13,346 bases of DNA from UMGS973 sp045599945. Its GTDB lineage: Bacteria > Bacillota > Clostridia > Peptostreptococcales > Anaerovoracaceae. Shown here one piece after another: positions 7,628-13,346 of this stretch (within the stretch, counting starts at the first letter, position 1; every line of letters starts with the position of its first letter). The DNA is taken from assembly GCA_045599945.1 (NCBI GenBank), contig JAZRWY010000003.1:1-13346 (forward strand), in the 5' to 3' direction. Under the pieces are notes generated by a model. That model did no database searches. It worked only from the letters and a program-made list of their open reading frames with translations, and was not told the DNA's origin. Position numbers and translations under genes: made by a program.

Positions 7628-7642
7628 TAAGACGGAGCCTAG

Positions 7643-7675
7643 TTGAACAAGTTAGTGAGGAATATTGAGCAAGTT
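7643..7675. repeat. two 11-bp direct repeats, 22 bp apart, upstream of the permease promoter
   Basis: TTGAACAAGTT (7643-7653) and TTGAGCAAGTT (7665-7675) differ at one base. Their 22-bp period is two helical turns, so both copies face the same side of the DNA. On the minus strand they sit about 56 and 78 bases before the predicted transcription start. They fill most of the 51-base gap between the neighbouring gene's stop and the -35. An activator site is possible but unproven. Confidence 0.4.
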
Positions 7676-7678
7676 TGC

Positions 7679-8968
7679 CTAGAGTTCCTTCACCTGTACA
7701 TCCAGTGTGATGCCAAGTTCTTCTGCATATTCAAAATATCTGTCCACCTGTTCAAAGGAAAGCATGTCTGTGGATATGAGGCCGCTTCTGTCGCCGAAAT
7801 CTCCATTGATGAACATTTTAGAGAACAGATAGCCGCTCTGCCCTGTCAGATACATTTCAGCAGTAATCTTTGCACGCTCAAAGCTTTCTACAAATCCTGG
7901 CGCAGATACATGTCCTTCGACAAGAATATCCTTTCCATCCTTTTGTCCATAGGATTCAATGACCATGCAGCCGGAATCCAGAAGAAGACCTTCTTCGATG
8001 AACGGCAGAATCTCTTCTTCATACTTTGGCGCATGCGGAACATGGCTGAGGATGTACTTGAAAGGTGATATCATTTTTCCATCATATTCCTCTTCTTCCA
8101 TGGAAAGAAGCCCTGCTTCATACAGCGGTTTTGCAAAATCCATGCCCGCTCCTGCGTACTTGAAATATGAATTCCTGCAGCCTTTGAAATAATCTTCTGC
8201 GTTAAAACTATACATGAATGGCTCATCATGGCAATGCTCTCTGAATATGATCGGTTCATCCATATAATCATACTGCCTGCTGATCGGATCTGAGAACGGC
8301 TCTGTATTCGCCAGTTTTCCATCCTTCATCACAACTGCAGTTTCACGCATGTCTGTTAGAGCGGTAATCGGCGACCACCAGAACGGCTGAAATCTTTTGG
8401 CATAGACACCTTCCCATACAATGTTATAGATTGTATCGCAGGTATCCAGATATTCCATGGTTTTTCTTGTTGCCGCACAGATGAGTCCAGGTGCGGAGCC
8501 TGTGCCGAATAATGCGAGCTTTCCAATCTTTTCGAATTTCTCTCCATAGATTTTATACATGGCCATGTAGCTTTCCCACCACTGCATGGTTTCCTCGTCG
8601 ATACTATCCGGCGCTGCATATTCTTTTGAATATTCGCTTTCTCTCCAGGTTTCATACATCTGATCAGTTCCTGCATAATCCTGGTAGTTTGCCTTTACTG
8701 CCAGCGCTGCGTCCAGAACATTCTTTGCAAAAGGAAGCGCCAGACCGTTCACGATAAGGTCCACACCCTGCGCAGCTTCAATGATGCTGTCCAGATTGTT
8801 GGCATCCACCTGAACACCTCTTCCCTTTTTCATCTTGGCTACAACATGCTCTACTGCCTGAATGTCATAATCTGCACAGACAACCTCTTCGATTGCCGGC
8901 TCCTGGTCCAGCTTTAAAGCTGCTGCGGAGCCCTGTGCTCCTACACCTAATACTAATACCTTTTTCAT
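7679..8968 (-). CDS. saccharopine dehydrogenase-like NAD(P)-dependent oxidoreductase
   Basis: A 429-residue soluble protein of the saccharopine dehydrogenase superfamily. A Rossmann fold opens the chain: KKVLVLGVGAQGSAAA with the dinucleotide loop GVGAQG at 8-13 and an acidic residue after strand 2 (Asp33 in VVCADYD, a weak hint of NAD use). A second family-like block is LALFGTGSAPGLICAA (151-166), where saccharopine reductases carry a Gly-Pro-Gly-type turn. Residues about 105-145 form an acidic, aromatic insertion that I do not recognise from the family. Members join or split an amino acid and an oxo-acid or aldehyde through a secondary amine; the substrate here is unknown. Of two adjacent ATGs (8971, 8968), the second has the better six-base spacing from AGGAGG. 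A glycine riboswitch precedes it and the APC permease follows, so its substrate is probably glycine-related. It is less likely to be a lysine-pathway enzyme. Confidence 0.82.
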   Translation of the reverse strand: MKKVLVLGVGAQGSAAALKLDQEPAIEEVVCADYDIQAVEHVVAKMKKGRGVQVDANNLDSIIEAAQGVDLIVNGLALPFAKNVLDAALAVKANYQDYAGTDQMYETWRESEYSKEYAAPDSIDEETMQWWESYMAMYKIYGEKFEKIGKLALFGTGSAPGLICAATRKTMEYLDTCDTIYNIVWEGVYAKRFQPFWWSPITALTDMRETAVVMKDGKLANTEPFSDPISRQYDYMDEPIIFREHCHDEPFMYSFNAEDYFKGCRNSYFKYAGAGMDFAKPLYEAGLLSMEEEEYDGKMISPFKYILSHVPHAPKYEEEILPFIEEGLLLDSGCMVIESYGQKDGKDILVEGHVSAPGFVESFERAKITAEMYLTGQSGYLFSKMFINGDFGDRSGLISTDMLSFEQVDRYFEYAEELGITLDVQVKEL

Positions 8969-8985
8969 CATATACCTCCTGATTC

Positions 8986-9016
8986 AAAAAAAGACAGATG
9001 GGTGTTCCCTCTGTCT
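8986..9016 (-). terminator. riboswitch-controlled terminator before the oxidoreductase
   Basis: On the minus strand AGACAGA (9016-9010), GGG, loop AACA, CCC, a bulged A (8999), UCUGUCU (8998-8992), then six more U (8991-8986). The ribosome binding site CAGGAGGT follows directly. The stem touches the last base of P1 of the second aptamer. Confidence 0.88.
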
Positions 9017-9186
9017 CCTGTTTTTCTGCCTGTTGGTTCTATCCTCGTTGGCGCCGGCATGGCCGGTCTCTCCAGAATTTCCTCCTGCAACCTTCCATTG
9101 TACCTGTTAGATTCTTACTCGGCAGGCTTTTGCCTTTCATTTCTACTTCGGTCCTCTTTCGAGCGTCTCGGGCTGCAATCACCGGA
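9016..9186 (-). promoter_or_regulatory. tandem glycine riboswitch (gcvT type) upstream of the oxidoreductase
   Basis: Read on the minus strand. A textbook kink-turn: UCC-GGU-GA (9186-9179) faces GA-GGA (9084-9080). Aptamer 1: P1 UUGCAGCC (9178-9171) with GGUUGCAG (9092-9085), GAGAC, P2 CUC-GAAA-GAG, GACCGAAG, P3a UAG/CUA, a P3b hairpin with AGGC/GCCU around 9135-9145, then AAUCUAACAGGUACAAUGG, matching the AAUCUCUCAGGUAAAAGG consensus. Aptamer 2: P1 UUCUG (9077-9073) with CAGGA (9020-9016), GGAGAGACC, P2 CCGGC-CAU-GCCGG, GCGCCAACGAGG, a short P3a, CCAACAGGCAGAAAAACAGG. Aptamer 2 lacks P3b and has CCAAC where CCGAAG is expected, so it is more degenerate than the one before the permease. P1 could also pair UUCUG with CAGAG (9013-9009) inside the terminator arm, which would explain switching. 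Pairings were drawn by eye. Confidence 0.83.
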
Positions 9187-9203
9187 TATATTTACTTGCT
9201 TAC

Positions 9204-9209
9204 ATTATA
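9204..9209 (-). promoter_or_regulatory. probable -10 element for the riboswitch-oxidoreductase unit
   Basis: A perfect TATAAT (9209-9204) lies 18 bases before the kink-turn of the glycine riboswitch and 29 bases after the stop of the SEL1 gene. Transcription would start near 9197. No good -35 lies 16-18 bases upstream (TTCCAT at 17), so the promoter may be weak or activator-dependent. Confidence 0.45.
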
Positions 9210-9237
9210 CAACAGGGAGTCTCAAAATGGAACACAA

Positions 9238-9954
9238 TTATATCACACCATTACAGCCGCTTCCCATGACATGTTCCACTTCTTCCACCGCCTTCTGACT
9301 CTGCCTGTAAACATCCAGTTTCGAATCATCTCCTTTGTTATATAGCATTCTATAATAATCGCTGGCTTCTTCAAAGAAGTTCTTCGCCTCCATTACAGAA
9401 CTTTCCGTACCGATTCCTCTGTATATGCATTCACCGATCTTCATGCAGATGTCCGGATAACATTCCATGGATTTATCTCTGCTGGCAAGTTGATGGGCAA
9501 GGATATAGCAGTTAAAAGCTTCTTTGTCATCCTGAGGTACATATTCTCCGATGCTGTACATCTCGCCAATCCGAAAATATCCCATGGGATCTCCTGCCAT
9601 GGCAGCTCTCGCATAATCTTTAAAGAGTTTTTCGGGATCTATCTGTTCCGGTTTTGCTTCTTTCAATTTTTCGACTGCACCTTCGATTCCAAGGGCTGCC
9701 GCCTTATCGTACCAGAATGCCGCTTTTTCTTCATTCAGATCAACACCTCTTCCCATATGATACATGTCGCCAACCATCCGCATGGCCACACCGTTTCCTG
9801 ATTCAACCGCGCGTTCGAGATATTTTTTGACGCGTTTTAGCATGTCTTCTTCGATGGGATCATCATCCGAAAACAGAACATAATCTGCTATTTCAAGGGC
9901 AGCATCCATGTCGCCACGCTCTGCTGCAATCAGTTTTTCATTAAAATATTCCAT
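9238..9954 (-). CDS. SEL1-repeat (TPR-like) protein
   Basis: A 238-residue soluble protein made mostly of helical repeats. The clearest SEL1 unit is residues 56-91: VAMRMVGDMYHMGRGVDLNE followed by EKAAFWYDKAAALG, the classical MYxxGxGV...A..WYxKAA pattern. Weaker units lie at about 123-158 (YFRIGEMYSIGEYVPQDDKEA) and 168-203 (ICMKIGECIYRGIG...EAKNFFEEA). SEL1 repeats are protein-binding scaffolds with no catalysis of their own. No signal peptide, so a cytosolic partner is likely. Adjacent ATGs lie at 9957 and 9954; the second has six-base spacing from GAGAGG, which itself overlaps the stop codon of the hydrolase upstream. That overlap makes the two genes an operon and suggests the hydrolase is the partner. 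Confidence 0.85.
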   Translation of the reverse strand: MEYFNEKLIAAERGDMDAALEIADYVLFSDDDPIEEDMLKRVKKYLERAVESGNGVAMRMVGDMYHMGRGVDLNEEKAAFWYDKAAALGIEGAVEKLKEAKPEQIDPEKLFKDYARAAMAGDPMGYFRIGEMYSIGEYVPQDDKEAFNCYILAHQLASRDKSMECYPDICMKIGECIYRGIGTESSVMEAKNFFEEASDYYRMLYNKGDDSKLDVYRQSQKAVEEVEHVMGSGCNGVI

Positions 9955-9965
9955 CATAAACCTCT

Positions 9966-11066
9966 CTATTCTTCATCATCATCAGAATTCTTACCAAGTT
10001 CTTCGAATAAGGCAGCAGGAATGGATTTTACGCCGTTTTCTGCCAGCTTCTTCAGGCAGCCTCTCATGAATTTTCTGGTCTCTTTATCCAGAGAAGCATA
10101 ATTGTTTACAATAACAGGAATATAGTCCTGTATCTCGTTGATCAGGCTTTCAAAGTCCGAAACGCCCGTTTCTTCCAATACATCAAAGATGGTATTGATC
10201 ATTTTTTCTCTTTCATCAAAAGAAAGATCATTCATGAAGCCGTTTAATGTCCGATACAGCATTTTCGAACCGTCGGTCAGCTGTCTCATGTATTCAAATT
10301 CCCCATCGCGTATGTTCCAGTTCAGCATGTTATGCTGGCCCAGAGAAATGGACCGGCTGCTTACAATTTTAATGTCTGTCTCATTTTCAAAAAGCATGCC
10401 GATGAGTGATGCCTGTGGAACGATCTTCACTACCCTGTCCTGAATTTCCTGAAAAGCAGGGCTTTTCATATCTTCAGCAGAAAAACCGGGGCCGTCAAAA
10501 GAGTAGATTTTTCGAATATGCTCCTTTCTGCTGCAGGCTGTAGCGGCATATACCGCCAGATTCCCGCCTTTCGAATGACCACCGACGATGATTTCGCCAT
10601 CAAAATGTTCACAAACATGGTCCAGATATCTGGCTGCCATGTTCTGTGCCTTGGTAGAAATGTCCAGGGACAGATTCAGATCCTCCTTCCATCCGATAAA
10701 GGAATTATCCGTACCTCGAAAAGAAACATAATACAGCTGTTCTGTCAGTTCGTAGGTTACTGCAGAAAACTGGGTCTCCCGGTCCAGAAGATCCATGTAG
10801 GTATCCAGTTTCACATTCCGGAATCTGGGACTGGAAACACAGGAAGTAAATAATTCCATGGACTCCTCCCTGGACCTTATGATGCTGAACATGTGGTCAA
10901 AAAATTCTGCACAGAAAAGGTCTCGAACACAGACATTGTGTCGGGAATTGATGGCTGGAAAATCAGATAGATCCAGATAGGATAGCCAGGATAGGATTGC
11001 CAGGTCTATCTCATTTACCGGTTTATTTTCAAATGTATCCAGATGTGTGCGGACATATGAAATCAT
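9966..11066 (-). CDS. DUF2974-like alpha/beta hydrolase (lipase-fold)
   Basis: A 366-residue soluble protein resembling the DUF2974 / Mbeg1-like family. The nucleophile elbow is GGHSKGGNLAV with Ser165 (GxSxG). Candidate partners follow in the right order: Asp191 in YSFDGPGFS and His245 in LGQHNMLNW. YYVSFRGTD with WKEDL (112-129) resembles the class 3 lipase block before the elbow. A helical C-terminal region (about 255-366) ends in an acidic tail. No signal peptide or membrane segment is seen, so it should act inside the cell; the substrate is unknown. ATG 11066 is preceded by AGGAGGT with five-base spacing. The gene starts only 18 bases after the terminator of the ammonia-lyase gene and I find no convincing promoter between them. 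It is followed directly by the SEL1 gene. Confidence 0.82.
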   Translation of the reverse strand: MISYVRTHLDTFENKPVNEIDLAILSWLSYLDLSDFPAINSRHNVCVRDLFCAEFFDHMFSIIRSREESMELFTSCVSSPRFRNVKLDTYMDLLDRETQFSAVTYELTEQLYYVSFRGTDNSFIGWKEDLNLSLDISTKAQNMAARYLDHVCEHFDGEIIVGGHSKGGNLAVYAATACSRKEHIRKIYSFDGPGFSAEDMKSPAFQEIQDRVVKIVPQASLIGMLFENETDIKIVSSRSISLGQHNMLNWNIRDGEFEYMRQLTDGSKMLYRTLNGFMNDLSFDEREKMINTIFDVLEETGVSDFESLINEIQDYIPVIVNNYASLDKETRKFMRGCLKKLAENGVKSIPAALFEELGKNSDDDEE

Positions 11067-11084
11067 GAAACACCTCCTGTTAAG

Positions 11085-11109
11085 AAAAAAGACCCGGTAA
11101 AACCGGGCC
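11085..11109 (-). terminator. terminator after the ammonia-lyase gene
   Basis: On the minus strand GGCCCGGT (11109-11102), loop TTT, ACCGGGTC (11098-11091), an 8-bp stem with one G-U pair, then six T. It lies 25 bases after the ammonia-lyase stop and 18 bases before the hydrolase start, so hydrolase transcription must come from read-through or an unseen promoter. Confidence 0.88.
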
Positions 11110-11134
11110 TTTATTGAGCAATCAAATACTTAAA

Positions 11135-11659
11135 TTATCTGTTGAATGCCTTTGCTCCAGCAGCCTTAGCGTCGCCAGTGAACTTGTCATCGCCAAATTC
11201 TGGTCTCTGGTGTTCTACTGGAACCATAAGAGTACCTGTACCATATGCACAAAGAATTGGTTCTGCAAGTACTTCTGCAGCTGAACCATTGATAACGTTT
11301 CCGTTTTCGTCCTTGGAGTCGATCATCCACTTGTATCCGAAGAACTTACATGTAAATGATGTGTTACCAACCTTTTCGATGTATCCGCCGTATTCCATCC
11401 AGTCGCCAGCATATACTGGAGCAGTATATCTAACTTCTGAATATCCTACGAATAATGATTCGTCACCGAATAATCTGATAGCAAGTTCAGTACCAACATC
11501 TCCCCATGCAGTTACGATGTGAGCGCCTTCTACTAATTCGCCAGCATAGTGAGCGTCACCTGATGACATTCTGTATTTAAGGCTTACATATGTTCCGATG
11601 ATGTTTGATGTGTCGTTATCTCTCTGGATGCATTCCCATGGTGTTAAAGGTGTCTTCAT
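11135..11659 (-). CDS. hotdog-fold beta-aminoacyl-CoA ammonia-lyase (3-aminobutyryl-CoA or beta-alanyl-CoA type)
   Basis: A 174-residue protein of the hotdog-fold CoA ammonia-lyases. The block from 33 to 110 is family-like: SGDAHYAGELVEGAHIV, AWGDVGTELAIR, TAPVYAGDWMEY and EKVGNTSFTCKF, close to what I recall of Clostridium propionicum beta-alanyl-CoA ammonia-lyase and of Kal from lysine fermenters. These enzymes remove ammonia from a beta-aminoacyl-CoA to give the enoyl-CoA, which an Etf-linked acyl-CoA dehydrogenase then reduces. It is 30-45 residues longer than those relatives, with extra N- and C-terminal stretches. Sequence alone does not separate 3-aminobutyryl-CoA from beta-alanyl-CoA. 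A strong promoter and AGGAGG (eight-base spacing) precede ATG 11659. Codon choice is strongly biased, as in etfA, suggesting high expression. It lies just after etfB-etfA but as a separate transcription unit. Confidence 0.8.
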   Translation of the reverse strand: MKTPLTPWECIQRDNDTSNIIGTYVSLKYRMSSGDAHYAGELVEGAHIVTAWGDVGTELAIRLFGDESLFVGYSEVRYTAPVYAGDWMEYGGYIEKVGNTSFTCKFFGYKWMIDSKDENGNVINGSAAEVLAEPILCAYGTGTLMVPVEHQRPEFGDDKFTGDAKAAGAKAFNR

Positions 11660-11711
11660 TTTAATATCCTCCTTGAAAATTTAATATTTGATAATTTTTT
11701 AACATTAACAT

Positions 11712-11739
11712 TTTATACCTAAGAGATATAATTTGTCAA
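11712..11739 (-). promoter_or_regulatory. strong promoter of the ammonia-lyase gene
   Basis: A perfect -35 TTGACA (11739-11734), 16 bases, then TATAAA (11717-11712); TAAAAT with 18-base spacing is the alternative -10. Transcription should start near 11704, leaving a 45-nt AT-rich leader before ATG 11659. It lies directly after the etfA terminator. Confidence 0.8.
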
Positions 11740-11745
11740 TGTTTT

Positions 11746-11786
11746 AAAGAGAAATTTATGAATTTTTTAGATAATTCATAAATTTC
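11746..11786 (-). terminator. AT-rich terminator after etfA
   Basis: On the minus strand a perfect 14-bp stem GAAATTTATGAATT (11786-11773) and AATTCATAAATTTC (11764-11751) with an eight-base loop, followed by TCTTT. The stem is almost all A-T and the U-tract is interrupted, so termination may be incomplete. That would let some etf transcript run into the lyase gene. Confidence 0.65.
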
Positions 11787-11805
11787 CCATTTTAACTTGT
11801 TAATA

Positions 11806-12855
11806 CTAAGCGTTTTCTTCAGCTTCCTTATATGCTGCTAAAGCATCGATGAGCTTAGGAATAACCTTCTTAACGTCACCAACGATACCAAGATCTGCTA
11901 CGCCGAAGATAGCTGCAGCTTCGTTCTTGTTGATTGCGATGATGTATTCTGAGTTTTCCATACCAGCTAAGTGCTGAATAGCTCCGGAAATACCACAAGC
12001 CATGTAAAGGTCAGGTCTTACTGTCTTACCAGTCTGTCCAACCTGTCTTGACTTTTCAATCCAGCCAGCATCAACGTTTGCTCTTGATGATGAAATTTCG
12101 CCGCCTAATAAGTCAGCAACCTTTCTTAATTCGTTGAAGAATTCAGGGGAGCCGATACCTCTACCACCGGATACTAAGTACTTAGCTTCAGTGATATCTA
12201 CGATCTTCTTACCTTCCTTGATTACTTCCTGAATTTCTACGTTCATATCTTCAGGCTTGAATTCAAAATCAAACTTTCTGATGACACCCTGCTTACCAGG
12301 CTGCTTATCGATGAGCTTCATAACGCCAGGTCTTACTGTTGCCATCTGAGGTCTGTGATGTCTGCAAAGGATAGTAGCCATGATGTTACCACCGAATGCA
12401 GGTCTTGTCATGTGAAGTAACCATTCGTTTACGGACTTAGCACCAAACTTGTCATCATATTCGATGGTAAGCTTTGTGCAGTCAGCTGTTAATCCAGTGT
12501 GGATTCTAGCAGCTACTCTAGGAGCTACGTCTCTACCGATTGATGTTGCACCAAAGATCATGATTTCAGGATCTTCAGCTTCCTTGATTGCTACAAGAGC
12601 CTTTACGTAAGGTTCAGTTACATATTCCTTAAGCATTGGATCTTCTACATAGATAACTTCGTCAGCACCGTGTTCGATGATTGACTGAGCTACTGGTTCT
12701 ACAGCATCGCCAAGAACTACGCCGATAACCTTATGCTCGATTCCAGCTTCTTTGTATGCAGCCTGTAATCTAGTAGCTTCACCAACAAGTTCGTATGAAA
12801 CCTTCTGAACTTTGTTGTCACGCTGTTCGCAAATTACATATATATTTTTACTCAT
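11806..12855 (-). CDS. etfA: electron transfer flavoprotein, alpha subunit
   Basis: A 349-residue EtfA. The N-terminal half is the usual alpha/beta domain (MSKNIYVICEQ; GATSIGRDVAPRVAARIHTG at 102-121). The C-terminal FAD domain is complete: LVSGGRGIGS (227-236), SSRANVDAGW (256-265), QVGQTGKTVRPDLY (271-284), ACGISGAIQHLAGM (286-299) and the IAINKNEAAAIF/DLGIVGD end. EtfA pairs with EtfB to carry electrons between acyl-CoA dehydrogenases and other redox partners. In amino-acid fermenters such pairs work with butyryl-CoA dehydrogenase or acryloyl-CoA reductase; which applies here is not visible. AGGAGG lies 11 bases before ATG 12855, slightly long. The upstream etfB ends 18 bases before, so the two are co-transcribed. 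Codons are restricted mainly to GCT, GTT, GAA and ATC types, a sign of high expression. Confidence 0.96.
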   Translation of the reverse strand: MSKNIYVICEQRDNKVQKVSYELVGEATRLQAAYKEAGIEHKVIGVVLGDAVEPVAQSIIEHGADEVIYVEDPMLKEYVTEPYVKALVAIKEAEDPEIMIFGATSIGRDVAPRVAARIHTGLTADCTKLTIEYDDKFGAKSVNEWLLHMTRPAFGGNIMATILCRHHRPQMATVRPGVMKLIDKQPGKQGVIRKFDFEFKPEDMNVEIQEVIKEGKKIVDITEAKYLVSGGRGIGSPEFFNELRKVADLLGGEISSSRANVDAGWIEKSRQVGQTGKTVRPDLYMACGISGAIQHLAGMENSEYIIAINKNEAAAIFGVADLGIVGDVKKVIPKLIDALAAYKEAEENA

Positions 12856-12873
12856 TTTATTGAAATCCTCCTA

Positions 12874-13346
12874 TTAAATAATGTGCTTTTCTTCCATCTT
12901 TTCCATGATGATCTTTACAGCTTCTTCAGGAGTAAGGCCGTCGTACTTAACGCCCTGTCCCTTAGCCTGCTTCGTGAATGACTTAACAACATTTGTAGGG
13001 GAACCATTATTTCCGATCCAGTTCTTATCGATAATATCTTCAACTGCTGCGAAGTCGATAACCGGGATTTCCTTTTCATATGCATCGATAACTAAACCAG
13101 CGTGCATGTATCTAGGATCAGCAAGATCCTGGATAGCTGTAAGAAGGCAAGGGAGCTTAAGAGCGATCTTATGCTTTCTGTCTTCGTACTGTCTCATGAT
13201 TGTAACAACGCCGTCTTCGATTCCAAGAATGTCTTCAACGTATGAAGCCTGAGGAACATTAAGGTTTTCAGCGATCTGAGGACCAACCTGAGCTGTATCT
13301 CCGTCGATAGCCTGTCTACCAGTGATGAAGATGTCAAATGCGCCCT
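12874..13346 (-). CDS. etfB: electron transfer flavoprotein, beta subunit (C-terminal part)
   Basis: The last 156 codons of a gene that enters from the right edge. The visible part begins GAFDIFITGRQAIDGDTAQV and continues GPQIAENL, the EtfB signature around the nucleotide (AMP) site and the dehydrogenase-contacting region. It then reads LPCLLTAIQDLADPRYMH, the beta-subunit recognition-loop area. A complete EtfB is about 260 residues, so roughly 100 are missing. The frame is open from the edge to TAA at 12874 without interruption. It lies 18 bases upstream of etfA in the usual etfB-etfA order. An acyl-CoA dehydrogenase gene may lie further upstream, outside the window. Confidence 0.94.
   Translation of the reverse strand, partial: GAFDIFITGRQAIDGDTAQVGPQIAENLNVPQASYVEDILGIEDGVVTIMRQYEDRKHKIALKLPCLLTAIQDLADPRYMHAGLVIDAYEKEIPVIDFAAVEDIIDKNWIGNNGSPTNVVKSFTKQAKGQGVKYDGLTPEEAVKIIMEKMEEKHII

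Noticed and set aside
9016..9186. Lysine riboswitch (L-box) or T-box leader, considered because the gene is saccharopine dehydrogenase-like
   Set aside because: None of the L-box core blocks and no T-box sequence (UGGN bulge region) is present. The kink-turn, the CCGAAG block and the CAGGUA/CAGGCA blocks fit the glycine riboswitch.

Overview
The window looks like chromosome of an anaerobic, amino-acid-fermenting Firmicute (class Clostridia). The evidence is strong AGGAGG-type ribosome binding sites, TTGACA/TATAAT promoters, a CoA-dehydratase activase, an etfB-etfA pair beside a hotdog CoA ammonia-lyase, and glycine riboswitches. Genus cannot be fixed from this sequence. I see no insertion sequence, phage gene, CRISPR array, tRNA or rRNA.

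Layout, left to right. (1) 1-1494, minus: N-terminal 498 residues of a large two-domain activase of the 2-hydroxyacyl-CoA dehydratase type; it runs off the left edge. (2) 1686-2255, plus: a cysteine-cluster (YkgJ-like) protein, ending in a perfect palindrome shared with the convergent (3) 2280-3641, minus: MATE-family efflux transporter. (4) 3783-5360, plus: peptide chain release factor 3 (prfC), divergent from the MATE gene. (5) 5361-5658: a bidirectional terminator, a short signal-peptide ORF that looks broken, and the transporter's terminator. (6) 5659-7383, minus: a 14-helix APC-superfamily permease. (7) 7679-8968, minus: a saccharopine-dehydrogenase-like oxidoreductase. (8) 9238-11066, minus: a two-gene operon of a DUF2974-like alpha/beta hydrolase and a SEL1-repeat protein. 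(9) 11135-13346, minus: a hotdog beta-aminoacyl-CoA ammonia-lyase with its own strong promoter, then etfA and the C-terminal part of etfB.

The most interesting part is 7400-9209. The permease and the oxidoreductase each have a separate leader, and both leaders fold as tandem glycine-riboswitch (gcvT-type) RNAs. Each has a canonical leader-linker kink-turn, a complete first aptamer, a second aptamer of exactly 62 nt, and a Rho-independent terminator just before the ribosome binding site. Both second aptamers keep P1, P2 and P3a but have no P3b, so the usual glycine pocket cannot form there. The two genes therefore look like one glycine-responsive module made of two transcription units. What the enzyme does with glycine or a glycine derivative is unknown.

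The right end (ammonia-lyase plus electron-transfer flavoprotein) and the left end (dehydratase activase) both fit CoA-ester fermentation of amino acids such as lysine or beta-alanine. The etf and lyase genes also show the narrow, GCT/GTT/GAA-rich codon choice of highly expressed genes, unlike their neighbours.
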